48,113 bases of DNA from Planctomycetaceae bacterium (GCA_015490875.1 WFWZ01000421.1:1-48113), one strand, 5' to 3'. Positions 1 to 7,904 are shown, counted from the first letter of the stretch. The notes: generated by a model from the letters alone, not told the origin. Translations and numbers: made by a program.

Positions 1-268
1 CCCGAATGTCGTCCGCGGTGCCCGCGCCGTGAACCAACAGGTGCCGCAGCAGTGCTCGCCGTCCTGCCTCGATGAGTTCCCCTCGCCGGCTTTCCAGCAT
101 CTCCAGTGCGGCGTCACGCCGGCTCTTGCCGTCGGAGCCCTCGGGATCCGGTTCGCTGGTCGTGCGGCCTTGCCACAGGGGTAGCTCCGCGTGGCCGTCG
201 TCGTACAATGGTTCGAGCTCGTTGCTGGCGGCTGCCGTGCCCGGCGCCGCCTTTTTTCGTGTGTGCAT
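1..268 (-). CDS. Partial hypothetical protein of the integrated element (3' end outside window)
   Basis: The frame opens with ATG at 268 and runs without a stop past position 1, so only the first 89 codons are visible. The visible part is a polar, Ala-rich N-terminus (MHTRKKAAPGTAAASN) followed by a basic, helix-forming stretch (RRDAALEMLESRRGELIEAG) and then RHLLVHGAGTADDIR, which could begin a winged-helix-like segment. I do not recognise the family with certainty; small proteins of this look are common in phage-like elements. It lies 30 bp downstream of the DUF1580 gene on the same strand and is probably co-transcribed with it. Being in the element, it is likely accessory. Confidence 0.5.
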   Translation of the reverse strand, partial: MHTRKKAAPGTAAASNELEPLYDDGHAELPLWQGRTTSEPDPEGSDGKSRRDAALEMLESRRGELIEAGRRALLRHLLVHGAGTADDIR

Positions 269-298
269 CGAGGCGACTCCTTTCCGCAGCGTCGAGAC

Positions 299-583
299 CT
301 ACAGGCCGTGCTCGGCCAGTTCCGCGTGAGCCCGTCGGATCCGTCTGGTCCGGCGTGTGGCCGGCGGGTCCTCTTGTCCCTCGTCGTTGAGAGTCCCCAG
401 GAACCGCTCGATGGCCTCCCGGCTGGTGTACCGCCGACCGCCGATGCGGATGGAGTCGAGCCGAACGCCCCGGCATCCGCGCTCGAGCCATCGCCAGATG
501 GTGCGAACGTCCGGCCGCGTCGGGATCACGTGCGACGCCTCAGCCAGCGTCAGGAGTTCCTCATGTTCGGGATTGATCGCCAT
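299..583 (-). CDS. DUF1580 / excisionase-like small DNA-binding protein
   Basis: A 94-residue protein. Residues 10-65 have the layout of the planctomycete DUF1580 family, a MerR/excisionase-type helix-turn-helix: LTLAEASHVIP is the first helix pair, TIWRWLERGCRGVRLDSIRI is the recognition helix and wing, and GGRRYTSREAIERFLGTL is the second conserved block. The tail (residues 70-94) is Arg-rich. The ATG at 583 has a good Shine-Dalgarno (AGGGAG) about 6 nt upstream. In integrated elements such proteins commonly act as recombination directionality factors or local repressors. Its place in the same cluster as a tyrosine recombinase, and the 11-bp-spaced boxes just upstream, fit that role, but the role itself is inference. 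Confidence 0.75.
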   Translation of the reverse strand: MAINPEHEELLTLAEASHVIPTRPDVRTIWRWLERGCRGVRLDSIRIGGRRYTSREAIERFLGTLNDEGQEDPPATRRTRRIRRAHAELAEHGL

Positions 584-666
584 TGCTGTCTCCCTGCTCG
601 AAGAAATGAAACAGAACGTACAGGGAGATTGTGGCGAGTGTCCCGTGATTTGTCGTTGGACGCGGG

Positions 667-706
667 TTAGACGAGCGAGTCTAAAGCGCGTCTAAGGCGC
701 GTCTAA
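667..706. promoter_or_regulatory. Iteron-like boxes: three GTCTAA direct repeats at 11-bp spacing plus one inverted copy
   Basis: GTCTAA occurs at 679-684, 690-695 and 701-706, each start exactly 11 bp from the last, and the inverted copy TTAGAC lies at 667-672. The first two repeat units share the longer core GTCTAARGCGC. The array sits in the gap between the 288-residue gene and the DUF1580 gene, about 85-115 bp upstream of the DUF1580 start. One-helical-turn spacing puts all boxes on one face of the DNA, as in cooperative binding sites of excisionases or repressors. Binding by the DUF1580 protein is an inference. Confidence 0.55.
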
Positions 707-757
707 ACTCGTGCGTGATGCTCGCCCGCTGAGAGGAGACGACGGGACGGCCCGCCG

Positions 758-1624
758 TTACTTCTGCTTTTCCACGAGCCGCCACCTGCCGTTGTTTTTC
801 TCCACATCGAAGCCAAAACGCCGCAGCTTGATTTGCAGCCGCTCGCATGCCTTGTCTAACGCCTGCTTCAACGGGTCGTCTACCTCACCGACAGGCACCT
901 TGTAGACATAGGCTGCGGCATCGCTCCTCATGATCGACGACCCTCCGGCTTCAATCAGAAGCTGGCACAGCGGGCCCTGTGGGCCCTCTGATTTTCCAAG
1001 GTCCTGTTCCGCTCCCGTCGCGCAGTTCTTGAGCTCCCAAGTCGCGATGTTCAACTCCAGGTCATGGAAGCGGACAACTGGCGGAAGCACCGCCGGGGGT
1101 TCCGGTGTGTCCGTTGCACCGTTGCCGTTTCGTTCGAGCCAGCGGCGCGCATGACGGTTTTCCACCTTGATCGCGGTGTCGCAGTCGGGCGTTGGATCCA
1201 ACTCACACTCGATCGTTCCGGACACCTCCACCGCGTCGTCGCTTGTGTCAGTGCATACGTGTGTCACCAGACCATCGGGGCCGTCGAGTAAACCCAGCCA
1301 AGCGGCCGCAGCATCGGCCACGCGTTCGTGGTACGTGATCGCGGTTTCCTCTTCCACGGCTGTCGGGGATATGTGCTCGATGTTGGCCTCTTCGATCAGC
1401 CGCAGAAGTTCGCCCCGGCGAGGTGTGTCATGCCAACTCTGCAACCGCGCTCGAAGATCCGCGCACGCCTCACGCATCTCCTCTGCCCATGCGACATGCC
1501 AGCAGTCGCCATGAATCTCGCTGGTATCTTCGTACCAGTCCTGACTGCTCACGTATTGGAGCCTCTGCAAACTGTCGTTGACGGCAATCGAACGCCTGGT
1601 GAAGTCGTCGAGCTCGTCGAGCAT
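758..1624 (-). CDS. Hypothetical protein of the integrated element, possible C-terminal winged helix
   Basis: About 288 residues from ATG 1624; a TTG at 1675 would add 17 residues. ATG 1624 is preferred because GGACAGGGCGGGTGAC lies just before it. The first two thirds are acidic and helical, with many Trp and Asp residues and no motif I recognise. The last ~95 residues (VRFHDLELNIATWELKNCAT to GRWRLVE) recall the C-terminal winged helix of OmpR-type regulators: a short beta start, a helix pair, the basic helix ACERLQIKLRRFGF and a final beta hairpin. That resemblance is by eye only. The gene lies 100 bp downstream of the recombinase on the same strand, so it belongs to the element. Function unknown. 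Confidence 0.65.
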   Translation of the reverse strand: MLDELDDFTRRSIAVNDSLQRLQYVSSQDWYEDTSEIHGDCWHVAWAEEMREACADLRARLQSWHDTPRRGELLRLIEEANIEHISPTAVEEETAITYHERVADAAAAWLGLLDGPDGLVTHVCTDTSDDAVEVSGTIECELDPTPDCDTAIKVENRHARRWLERNGNGATDTPEPPAVLPPVVRFHDLELNIATWELKNCATGAEQDLGKSEGPQGPLCQLLIEAGGSSIMRSDAAAYVYKVPVGEVDDPLKQALDKACERLQIKLRRFGFDVEKNNGRWRLVEKQK

Positions 1625-1725
1625 GTCACCCGCCCTGTCCTTGGTGACGCCTGGTGAGAGAAAAGCGTGCGGCAACCGCCAGGCTTGCGGTGTTCGGGAG
1701 CGACCCTAGCCGCATGCCAATTACG

Positions 1726-2907
1726 TTATCCGATCTGCCGGGCCACTTCCATCGCTTTGCGGATGTCTTGTTCGGCGTAGACCTCGGTTACCTTCGATGT
1801 CGAGTGTCCCAGAACCGTGCGCGCCGCCTCGATGTCGAAGTTGCGGCGGATCTCGGTGGCGGCCGCATGGCGCAGACGGTTGGGCCCCCACTTCTCGACC
1901 TTCGCCTTTTCGCAGGCTCGATGGATGGCGCGTCGGTAGGAACTGGTGGTGTAGGCGTCGCCGGCTGTGCGCTTCGGCCGGCTCTGTCGGTTCGTTCCCG
2001 GAGCGTTGCCGCAGGACATCGGCGTTGTGCGCGCCTGGTGCTCCAGGAATCGCCGGCGCGCCTCGGACTCCTTGGGCGAGAAGCAGAACAGCTCGGCCGG
2101 CCGCAGCAGGTACTTTCGCAGAACGTCCTGAGCCTTCGGGCCTATGGGGATGATGCGCGCTTTGCCATGATGCTCGGTCTTGTGTTGCATCGGCCGATAG
2201 AGCCACACGTCGTCGCTCCGGTCGACGTCGCACGGCCGCAACAGACAGACCTCCCCGGGCCGGCATCCGGTCAAGCGTTGGAACTGGACCATGTCGCGCA
2301 CCACTTCCGGCAGGAACGGCAGGGTCGCTTCGATGGTGGCATCGTCGACCGGACGTACCGGCTCGGTTTCTCGTGCGGCCGTATGGCCGCGTTTGAGTTT
2401 CGCGACGGCCTCGAGCGCATGCAGGGTGCTGGCGGGCACCATCTCCTCTTCGACGCCCCATCGAAACACGCGGATGATGCGGGAGGCCTGCTTGTTGATG
2501 TAGGCCCGTGCGTTTCCCGCGTCCACCCATCGCTGCCGGATGGCCTTCAATCGCTTTGGCGAGAAGTCCTTGGCCGCCGTCTCGCCGTACATCTCCTTGA
2601 GCGGCCGCACGGCTCGGATGATGTCGTCCACCTCCGTTCCCCTTGGGCTCTTGTGCCGGTAGTACGCCTTGGCAAACCGAAGGTAGGCGGCGATGAGTTC
2701 GACGACGGTTAGATCGGCGTCGGGTCCGTCGTCGATGAGTCGCCGGCCGTTGGCCAGCCACTCGGCAATCAGTCGGTCATACTCCCGCCGGCTAGCCTTG
2801 GTGCCGTAGGGTCCCAGGTAGAAATCGCGTCCGTTGATGGTGACAACAGCCTGACCGGACGCCCTGTGCTTGCGGTATTTCGGCGAGGCGTGGACGAGTT
2901 TCGGCAT
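1726..2907 (-). CDS. Tyrosine recombinase (integrase) of a tRNA-Ala-integrated element
   Basis: A 393-residue site-specific recombinase. Catalytic landmarks are Arg216 in TGCRPGEV, a beta-hairpin Lys in QHKTEHHGKARIIPIG, Arg346 and His347 in PNRLRHAAAT, His368 in LGHST and the nucleophile Tyr377 in VTEVYAEQD. The first His of the usual HxxR box is Asn here (NRLR), a variant I associate with planctomycete integrases. The N-terminal ~160 residues hold the core-binding (SAM-like) domain. I choose ATG 2907 because GGGGAG lies about 9 nt upstream; the frame stays open to 3072, but that extension would translate the tRNA-Ala gene. The gene sits 124 bp from the tRNA 3' end, the classical arrangement for an element inserted into a tRNA gene. 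The far end of the element is outside the window. Confidence 0.92.
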   Translation of the reverse strand: MPKLVHASPKYRKHRASGQAVVTINGRDFYLGPYGTKASRREYDRLIAEWLANGRRLIDDGPDADLTVVELIAAYLRFAKAYYRHKSPRGTEVDDIIRAVRPLKEMYGETAAKDFSPKRLKAIRQRWVDAGNARAYINKQASRIIRVFRWGVEEEMVPASTLHALEAVAKLKRGHTAARETEPVRPVDDATIEATLPFLPEVVRDMVQFQRLTGCRPGEVCLLRPCDVDRSDDVWLYRPMQHKTEHHGKARIIPIGPKAQDVLRKYLLRPAELFCFSPKESEARRRFLEHQARTTPMSCGNAPGTNRQSRPKRTAGDAYTTSSYRRAIHRACEKAKVEKWGPNRLRHAAATEIRRNFDIEAARTVLGHSTSKVTEVYAEQDIRKAMEVARQIG

Positions 2908-2930
2908 GGTGCGGGCTCCCCATTCGAGAC

Positions 2931-2956
2931 CGCAAAACGGTATGTACCGTTTTGCG
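2931..2956. promoter_or_regulatory. Perfect 12-bp-arm palindrome upstream of the integrase
   Basis: The arm CGCAAAACGGTA (2931-2942) is repeated as its exact reverse complement at 2945-2956, with 2 bp between. It is centred about 37 bp upstream of the integrase ATG and about 90 bp from the tRNA-Ala 3' end. No T-run follows on either side, so it is not an intrinsic terminator. It could be an operator for a dimeric repressor of the integrase, or an arm or core binding site for the recombinase complex. Confidence 0.6.
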
Positions 2957-3031
2957 CATCGCTCTTGGTGCACCGCACTGCCGACCGTCGGCAGGTGATA
3001 ACCTCTTACCTCGGTGAATCTTGCGTGGCAA

Positions 3032-3060
3032 TGGAGCCGGACGGACTCGAACCGACGACC
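3032..3060. other. Predicted attachment site (3' end of tRNA-Ala)
   Basis: The integrase lies directly against the 3' end of the tRNA-Ala gene, so the T-arm and acceptor 3' half (3032 to about 3060) is the likely crossover region. The tRNA remains complete, as expected when the element carries a copy of the 3' end. I found no second copy of this sequence within 1-3031, so the other att site should lie left of the window. Confidence 0.45.
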
Positions 3061-3104
3061 CCCGGCTTGCAAAGCCGGTGCTCTCCCAACTGAGCTACGG
3101 CCCC
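3032..3104 (-). tRNA. tRNA-Ala (anticodon TGC)
   Basis: A 73-nt cloverleaf read on the minus strand. The acceptor GGGGCCG (3104-3098) pairs with CGGCTCC (one G-U), the D arm is AGCTCAGTTGGGAGAGC, the anticodon arm is CCGGCTTTGCAAGCCGG with TGC, and the T arm contains GGTTCGAGTCC. The discriminator is A and CCA is not encoded. It follows tRNA-Ile by 39 bp and presumably shares its promoter. The integrase starts 124 bp downstream. Confidence 0.96.
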
Positions 3105-3143
3105 TCTCCTGTTGCCGGACCGGAGCCCCGGCCTCTCGACAAG

Positions 3144-3217
3144 TGGGCGCACGAAGATTCGAACTTCGGACCTCGTCGTTATCAGCGACGCGCTCTAACC
3201 AACTGAGCTATGCGCCC
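3144..3217 (-). tRNA. tRNA-Ile (anticodon GAT)
   Basis: A 74-nt cloverleaf on the minus strand. The acceptor GGGCGCA (3217-3211) pairs with TGCGCCC, the anticodon arm is CGTCGCTGATAACGACG with GAT, and the T arm contains AGTTCGAATCT. The discriminator is A and CCA is not encoded. The order Ile then Ala is that of the usual 16S-23S spacer, yet no rRNA sequence lies on either side here. Confidence 0.96.
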
Positions 3218-3229
3218 ATCACTGGCGAC

Positions 3230-3257
3230 ATTTTACGTTCCATCGGCCGGCTGTCAA
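3230..3257 (-). promoter_or_regulatory. Sigma70-type promoter of the tRNA-Ile/tRNA-Ala unit
   Basis: On the minus strand TTGACA (3257-3252) and TAAAAT (3235-3230) are separated by 16 bp, and the mature tRNA-Ile 5' end lies 12 bp downstream of the -10 box. The -35 is a perfect consensus and the -10 matches 5 of 6. Confidence 0.7.
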
Positions 3258-3406
3258 ACGGGGATGAACAATTCCTCGACGCGTGCGATTTTCCGCAGCC
3301 AACCCCGCCTTGGCGAAGTACCACCCTGCCACCACGCCAATGGTCCTCACCTGGTTCCGCGCCGAGCAAAAAATGCTCTTTGCGATGACTCGGCTTCGGC
3401 GGTACC

Positions 3407-4639
3407 ATGAGCACCTCAATCGATGAACCAGAGCCCCAGAGACCTGCGCCCAACGGGGCCGCCGCTTCCCCTCTCCCCAGCCAAGGATGGCTTGCCATGT
3501 CCGCGTTCTACAACGCGATGAATTGCTTCACGGACGGGAACCCCAGCCGAGAATGGCTCTCCGAGGCACTCCGCCGCCCCCTTGACGTGACCGACCTGGA
3601 AAAAGCAGTGGCCCATGCCACACAGGCTGGCCACGCTGTCGCCGTCGTCTCGCCGGCAGCCGCACTCCACGCCGCACTCGACGCCGCCGGCATCGGCGAG
3701 GGGGACGAAGTCATTGTCCCGGCGATGGCCTTCGTCGGCACGGCTAACGCCGTCGTCCATCAGGGAGCCGTCCCGATCATCTGCGACGTCGCTCCCGACA
3801 CACTGCTCTTGGATCCCGATCGCGCCGAAGCCCTGCTGACACCGCGCACCCGCGCGATCGTCACCGTGGACTACGCCGGTCAGGAGTGCGACTACCAGCG
3901 GCTACGCGACCTGTGCCGCCGCCACCACCTGGTTCTCATCGCGGAAGCTCCGCACTCCGAAGCCGCCTGCCCGGCAACCAGCGCCGTCGAACGAGCCGAC
4001 CTGTCTGTGTTGAGTTTCGACCCGGCCGAGAGTCGCGACGTACAGTGGGGAAGCGCCGTGGCGACCGATCGCGACGAGTGGGCTGCCGCCATTCACCGGT
4101 TCTGCCGCCACGGCGTCGAAGAGACGGGCCAGCGGTCCGGCCACGGCGAATGGTCCCACTCCATGGTGCAACTCGGCTACGGCTACCGGCTTTCTCCAAT
4201 CCAATCGGCCGGAGCCCTTTACCGGCTCGAGCGAGCGGAAGCGTCGCGCGAACACCGCCGCAAGCTCACCGAGCATTACGGCCAGCGCCTCCGGGATCTC
4301 CCGATGCTCCGACCCCTGCGAGCCGACTCGACGCGCTACCACGCTCACGGGTTGTTCGTCGTCGAGGTCGAAGGAACCGGCCGACTCTGCCGTCGCTCGA
4401 TCTTCGAAGAACTGCGGCAGCGCGGCATCCCCGCCAATATCCACTACCGGCCGATCCACATGCACCCGTTCTACCGTCGCCGTTTCGGCACGCAGACGGG
4501 GCAGTGCCCGATCGCCGAGCGGGCGTATAGCCGCATTCTCTCCCTTCCCCTCGACAGCGAAATGACCATCGAGGCCGTGGAATATGTGGTAGACGCCCTC
4601 CACGACATCGTGGCCGATGCCATCGACCACGCCGCGTGA
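3407..4639 (+). CDS. DegT/DnrJ/EryC1-fold protein lacking the PLP lysine
   Basis: A 410-residue homologue of sugar aminotransferases of the DegT/AHBA synthase family (fold type I, PLP). The family layout is clear: VVSPAAALHAALDAAGIGEG, GDEVIVPAMAFVGTANAV, VPIICDVAPDTLLLDP, a small-domain GYGYRLSPIQSAGALYRLER and the C-terminal GIPANIHYRPIHMHPFYRRR. Two cofactor residues are changed. The lysine that forms the internal aldimine in the family (SFHPxK) is Glu208 (SFDPAESR), with the usual TTGEGG loop replaced by VQWGSAV. The Asp that contacts the pyridine nitrogen (IEDAA) is Glu180 (IAEAP). The protein is therefore probably not a transaminase; it may be a repurposed or regulatory homologue. The start at 3407 has a weak ribosome site; ATG 3497 is an alternative. 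No sugar-nucleotide genes flank it directly. Confidence 0.85.
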   Translation: MSTSIDEPEPQRPAPNGAAASPLPSQGWLAMSAFYNAMNCFTDGNPSREWLSEALRRPLDVTDLEKAVAHATQAGHAVAVVSPAAALHAALDAAGIGEGDEVIVPAMAFVGTANAVVHQGAVPIICDVAPDTLLLDPDRAEALLTPRTRAIVTVDYAGQECDYQRLRDLCRRHHLVLIAEAPHSEAACPATSAVERADLSVLSFDPAESRDVQWGSAVATDRDEWAAAIHRFCRHGVEETGQRSGHGEWSHSMVQLGYGYRLSPIQSAGALYRLERAEASREHRRKLTEHYGQRLRDLPMLRPLRADSTRYHAHGLFVVEVEGTGRLCRRSIFEELRQRGIPANIHYRPIHMHPFYRRRFGTQTGQCPIAERAYSRILSLPLDSEMTIEAVEYVVDALHDIVADAIDHAA

Positions 4640-5205
4640 AACCGCCGCGCAGGTCAGGCCACAGTTCCGTCCTCTCCTGACAGCGATTCCAGCGACTGAC
4701 AAATCTTGTCCGCACCGCGATCGACGCCCCAAACGTCCCGCACATTGCTCGGATCGATCGTGATCCCTCTTGGCGGGAACGAGGCTCCGGTAACACTTGG
4801 AAGAGTCGTTTGGACCGTTGCCATCCGCCACGTCCGTTCCCAGGAAATCCACATTACCGTATTCCCCTCAATGTGACGCCACTGTCCCAGGGACATTCCG
4901 GTGTTCGGGGAAACAACGGTTCTTCGGCTTGCAGCGAGAGTTCCTCGTGAGACAACAGTCGGGGGCGTCCAGCTATGCGACGTTCGAAAAACGCATCGCT
5001 GGCCAGCCCGGCCAACGTAGGATCGACACCCCCTTGCCACTCTCGATTCCAGATCGACGGGTCTTTTTCTTGCTGTCGGGCGCATTCTCGCGACCTAGAG
5101 TTTTCAGACGTCTGACGCTTCTTTTCCCATGGCAGGGGCCTACCGCCAGATGATGGCCTCTGGTGAGCGGAGAATGGGAGGGGAGCATGAATGAGGAATG
5201 GGGGT
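4640..5205. other. 566-bp intergenic region, no convincing gene
   Basis: This lies between the DegT-like gene and cheA. The longest open frames on either strand show mixed third-position composition and no recognisable motif. The minus-strand frame ending at 4654 (containing PPRGITIDPSNVRDVWGVD) is the least unlikely to be coding, but it has no ribosome site and I do not call it. The cheA promoter should lie here; no clear -35/-10 pair stands out. Confidence 0.4.
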
Positions 5206-7884
5206 ATGAGCGACGATCCGATTGTAGCCGAATTCGTTGTCGAATCGCTGGAGCACCTTGCGGATATCGAGAATCAGCTCCTTTCAATCGAAGCCAACAG
5301 TGAGTCTCTCGACGTCGAACTGGTCAACACGGTGTTCCGAGCCGTTCATTCGATCAAAGGAGCTGCCGGCTTCCTTGGTTTCTCGACCATGGGTGATCTG
5401 GCGCACGCCCTCGAGAATGTCCTGAATCTGATTCGGGAAGGAGAGCTCGTACCCGATGGGCACAGCACGGATGTGATGCTGCGTGCCGCAGACACGCTCC
5501 GAAACATGTTCGATGATGTCGAAGCATCGAACGAAGTCGACATAGCCGAACACGTTCGAGAACTGCAGGCAATCGCGTCGGAAGGCCTCGGTCGCCCAAG
5601 CATCGAAATCGAGGACACGAGTGACAAGGAGGCTTCTTCTGATCCGAATCAGTCCGCTCAACCGTCGGACGCACCCTCCCCGACCGGCAGCACCGCTTCC
5701 GAGTCGGCAGAACAGAGCCATCAGGCGACCAATACCGAGCCAGCGTCTCGGCAAGTACGGCGCCCGGCGTCGGCGCCGGTCGAGACCACCATTCGCGTTC
5801 CCGTTCGCCACTTGGATCGCCTGATGAACCTGGCAGGCGAACTGGTACTGGCTCGGAACCAGCTGGTCCAGACGGTTTATGCCGAACGCCACGCCAGTCT
5901 GTCATCCGTGGCAGCTACCGTAGATCAAGTGACCAGCGAGCTGCAAGAAGCCATCATGCAGACGCGCATGCAGGTTGTAGGGACGGTTCTGGGAAAATTC
6001 CCGCGTGTGGTGAGAGACTTGAGCCGGCAACTGGGCAAAGAGTGCCGCCTGATTATTCATGGGTCCGAAGTGGAGCTTGACAAGTCCATCATCGAAGCGA
6101 TCGGCGATCCTCTCACACATCTGATCCGCAACGCAGTGGACCATGGAATCGAGTCGCCAGCCCAGCGAGAACAAGCCGGAAAACCGGCCGAAGGGACGAT
6201 TGTCCTGAGTGCATTTCATCAGGCGGGCAAGGTGAATATCACGATCGAAGACGACGGCGCCGGCATCGACCCGCAAAAGCTGCGAGAAAAGGCGGTGGCG
6301 CGCGGTATCGTCACCTCCGAGCAAGCCAATGAGATGAGTGACCGGGAGGCACTCCGCCTCATCTTCCATCCAGGATTTTCCACTGCGGAGAAGGTGACCG
6401 AAGTAAGCGGTCGCGGCGTTGGCATGGATGTCGTCCGGACTAACATCGAAAAACTGGGAGGAACCGTAGATGTAGACTCTGTTCTCGGTAAGGGAACGAC
6501 GATCCGCGTCAAGCTTCCCTTAACCCTTGCCATCGTTCCTTCACTTATCGTCCACTGCGGTAACCAGTGCTTTGCGATTCCTCAAACGAACATCCGGGAA
6601 CTCGTCCGCATCAAGCATGTTGGTAGAGGAGGCAACGATCGAATCGAGCGAGTTCAAGGTGCCGAAGTTTACAGGCTTCGTGGCCGGCTTCTTCCAGTTG
6701 TTCGGCTGAGGAGCGTACTCGGTATGGACTCGCCGGACGATCCAGACCCCGTTGCTGAAGGCCACATGGTCGTACTCGAAGCCGGTCCCTTTCACTTCGG
6801 CCTGATGGTCGACCGTCTGCGGGATTCCGAAGAGATCGTGGTCAAGCCACTCGGAAGACACATGAAAGACTGTCGCATCCTCGCGGGCGCCACGATCCTC
6901 GGTGACGGCCAGGTTGCTTTGATTTTGGACGTCGCGGGCGTAGCGTCGCAAAGTAACCTATCCATGCCGAAATCAGAGCGGCACTTGAGTGAGGAGCCGG
7001 ACGCTGCATTCTCATGCCGTGACGCTCACGCGTCTCTGTTGTTCCGCAATCATCCCGACGAACAGTTCGGCGTCCCGCTGGATATGATCTCTCGTCTCGA
7101 AAGAATCAGGGTGGACCAAATCGACAGCGTCGGTGGAGTGGAGGTGCTCCAGTATCGAGGCTCGTCGATTCCATTGCTCTCCGTGGAACGCTTCATTCGC
7201 GCCTCGGCTCGCGAGGACACTCCACGTGTGCATGTCGCCGTCTTCTCCGTGCTCGGTCGCGAACTCGGACTCATCGTTCCTCACCTTCAGGACATCCGAT
7301 GCATCGACATGTTGGTCGACACGGCCACTTTTTCAGAACCCGGGGTCATCGGTTGCGTGGAGGTTGAAGGCAAAGCGACTCGCCTGCTGGATCTTTATCA
7401 ACTGACGGAACTCGCGTTCCCCGAGTGGTTCAGCGAGGCCGATGAGGCAATACAGCCACAGGACGATTTCGGGGCGCCCCTCCGAATTGTCATAGCGGAG
7501 GACTCGGCGTTCTTTCGTCGCCAACTTTCCCGCTATTTCACGAAGGCCGGGCTCGTCGTGCACGACTTTGAAGACGGCCAGTCCGCTTGGCGGTACCTGC
7601 AGGACAATGGAGAAGACGTCGATGTCGTTGTAACCGACATTGAAATGCCGAAAATGGACGGCCGCGAACTGGCAAGTCGTATCAAGGATGACCCTGATCT
7701 GCAACGAATCCCAGTGATCGCGGTAACTTCGCTGGCTGGCGAGTCGGACCGCCAATTGGGACTGCAATCTGGAATCGACGAGTACCAGATCAAATTGGAT
7801 CGCGAGAACCTGATGGCCTCTGTGCGCCGACTCACCAGGGCTTGCTCGGACCGCTCTGCGCCGAAACAGGGCGTCTCCCACTAA
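5206..7884 (+). CDS. cheA: Hybrid chemotaxis histidine kinase CheA with two CheW-like domains and a receiver
   Basis: About 892 residues. The Hpt (P1) domain spans residues 1-105 with phospho-accepting His48 in FRAVHSIKGAAGFLGF. A Ser/Pro-rich linker without an obvious P2 domain follows (115-180). The dimerisation domain starts at about 188 (VPVRHLDRLMNLAGELVLAR). The ATPase domain has the N box HLIRNAVDHGIE near 305, DDGAGID, and GRGVGMDVV near 405. A CheW-like domain covers about 440-575 and a second divergent one about 600-730. A receiver runs from 758 to the end, with acidic pocket AEDS, phospho-Asp811 in VVTDIEMPKMDG and a Lys in QIKLD. ATG 5206 follows GGAATGGGGG; ATG 5191 is an in-frame alternative. 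cheW starts 20 bp downstream. The attached receiver suggests phosphate is passed within the protein rather than to a separate CheY, as in FrzE-like kinases (inference). Confidence 0.93.
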   Translation: MSDDPIVAEFVVESLEHLADIENQLLSIEANSESLDVELVNTVFRAVHSIKGAAGFLGFSTMGDLAHALENVLNLIREGELVPDGHSTDVMLRAADTLRNMFDDVEASNEVDIAEHVRELQAIASEGLGRPSIEIEDTSDKEASSDPNQSAQPSDAPSPTGSTASESAEQSHQATNTEPASRQVRRPASAPVETTIRVPVRHLDRLMNLAGELVLARNQLVQTVYAERHASLSSVAATVDQVTSELQEAIMQTRMQVVGTVLGKFPRVVRDLSRQLGKECRLIIHGSEVELDKSIIEAIGDPLTHLIRNAVDHGIESPAQREQAGKPAEGTIVLSAFHQAGKVNITIEDDGAGIDPQKLREKAVARGIVTSEQANEMSDREALRLIFHPGFSTAEKVTEVSGRGVGMDVVRTNIEKLGGTVDVDSVLGKGTTIRVKLPLTLAIVPSLIVHCGNQCFAIPQTNIRELVRIKHVGRGGNDRIERVQGAEVYRLRGRLLPVVRLRSVLGMDSPDDPDPVAEGHMVVLEAGPFHFGLMVDRLRDSEEIVVKPLGRHMKDCRILAGATILGDGQVALILDVAGVASQSNLSMPKSERHLSEEPDAAFSCRDAHASLLFRNHPDEQFGVPLDMISRLERIRVDQIDSVGGVEVLQYRGSSIPLLSVERFIRASAREDTPRVHVAVFSVLGRELGLIVPHLQDIRCIDMLVDTATFSEPGVIGCVEVEGKATRLLDLYQLTELAFPEWFSEADEAIQPQDDFGAPLRIVIAEDSAFFRRQLSRYFTKAGLVVHDFEDGQSAWRYLQDNGEDVDVVVTDIEMPKMDGRELASRIKDDPDLQRIPVIAVTSLAGESDRQLGLQSGIDEYQIKLDRENLMASVRRLTRACSDRSAPKQGVSH

Positions 7885-7904
7885 GCGAGAAGGGTCCTCC
7901 TGCC

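Noticed and set aside
667-706. CRISPR array
   Set aside because: The repeats are 6-11 bp and directly adjacent, with no spacers; no CRISPR or cas gene occurs in the window.
1654-2712. 352-codon plus-strand open frame
   Set aside because: Antisense shadow of the integrase, which carries all catalytic motifs.
2908-3072. N-terminal extension of the integrase reading frame
   Set aside because: It would translate the tRNA-Ala gene (the peptide with RRFESVRL is the usual translation of a tRNA T arm). ATG 2907 has a good ribosome site.
3032-3217. rRNA operon spacer
   Set aside because: The Ile-Ala pair suggests one, but no 16S or 23S sequence lies on either side.
4654-5085. 143-codon minus-strand open frame in the gap before cheA
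   Set aside because: No ribosome site, mixed codon composition and no recognisable family; possible but not supportable.
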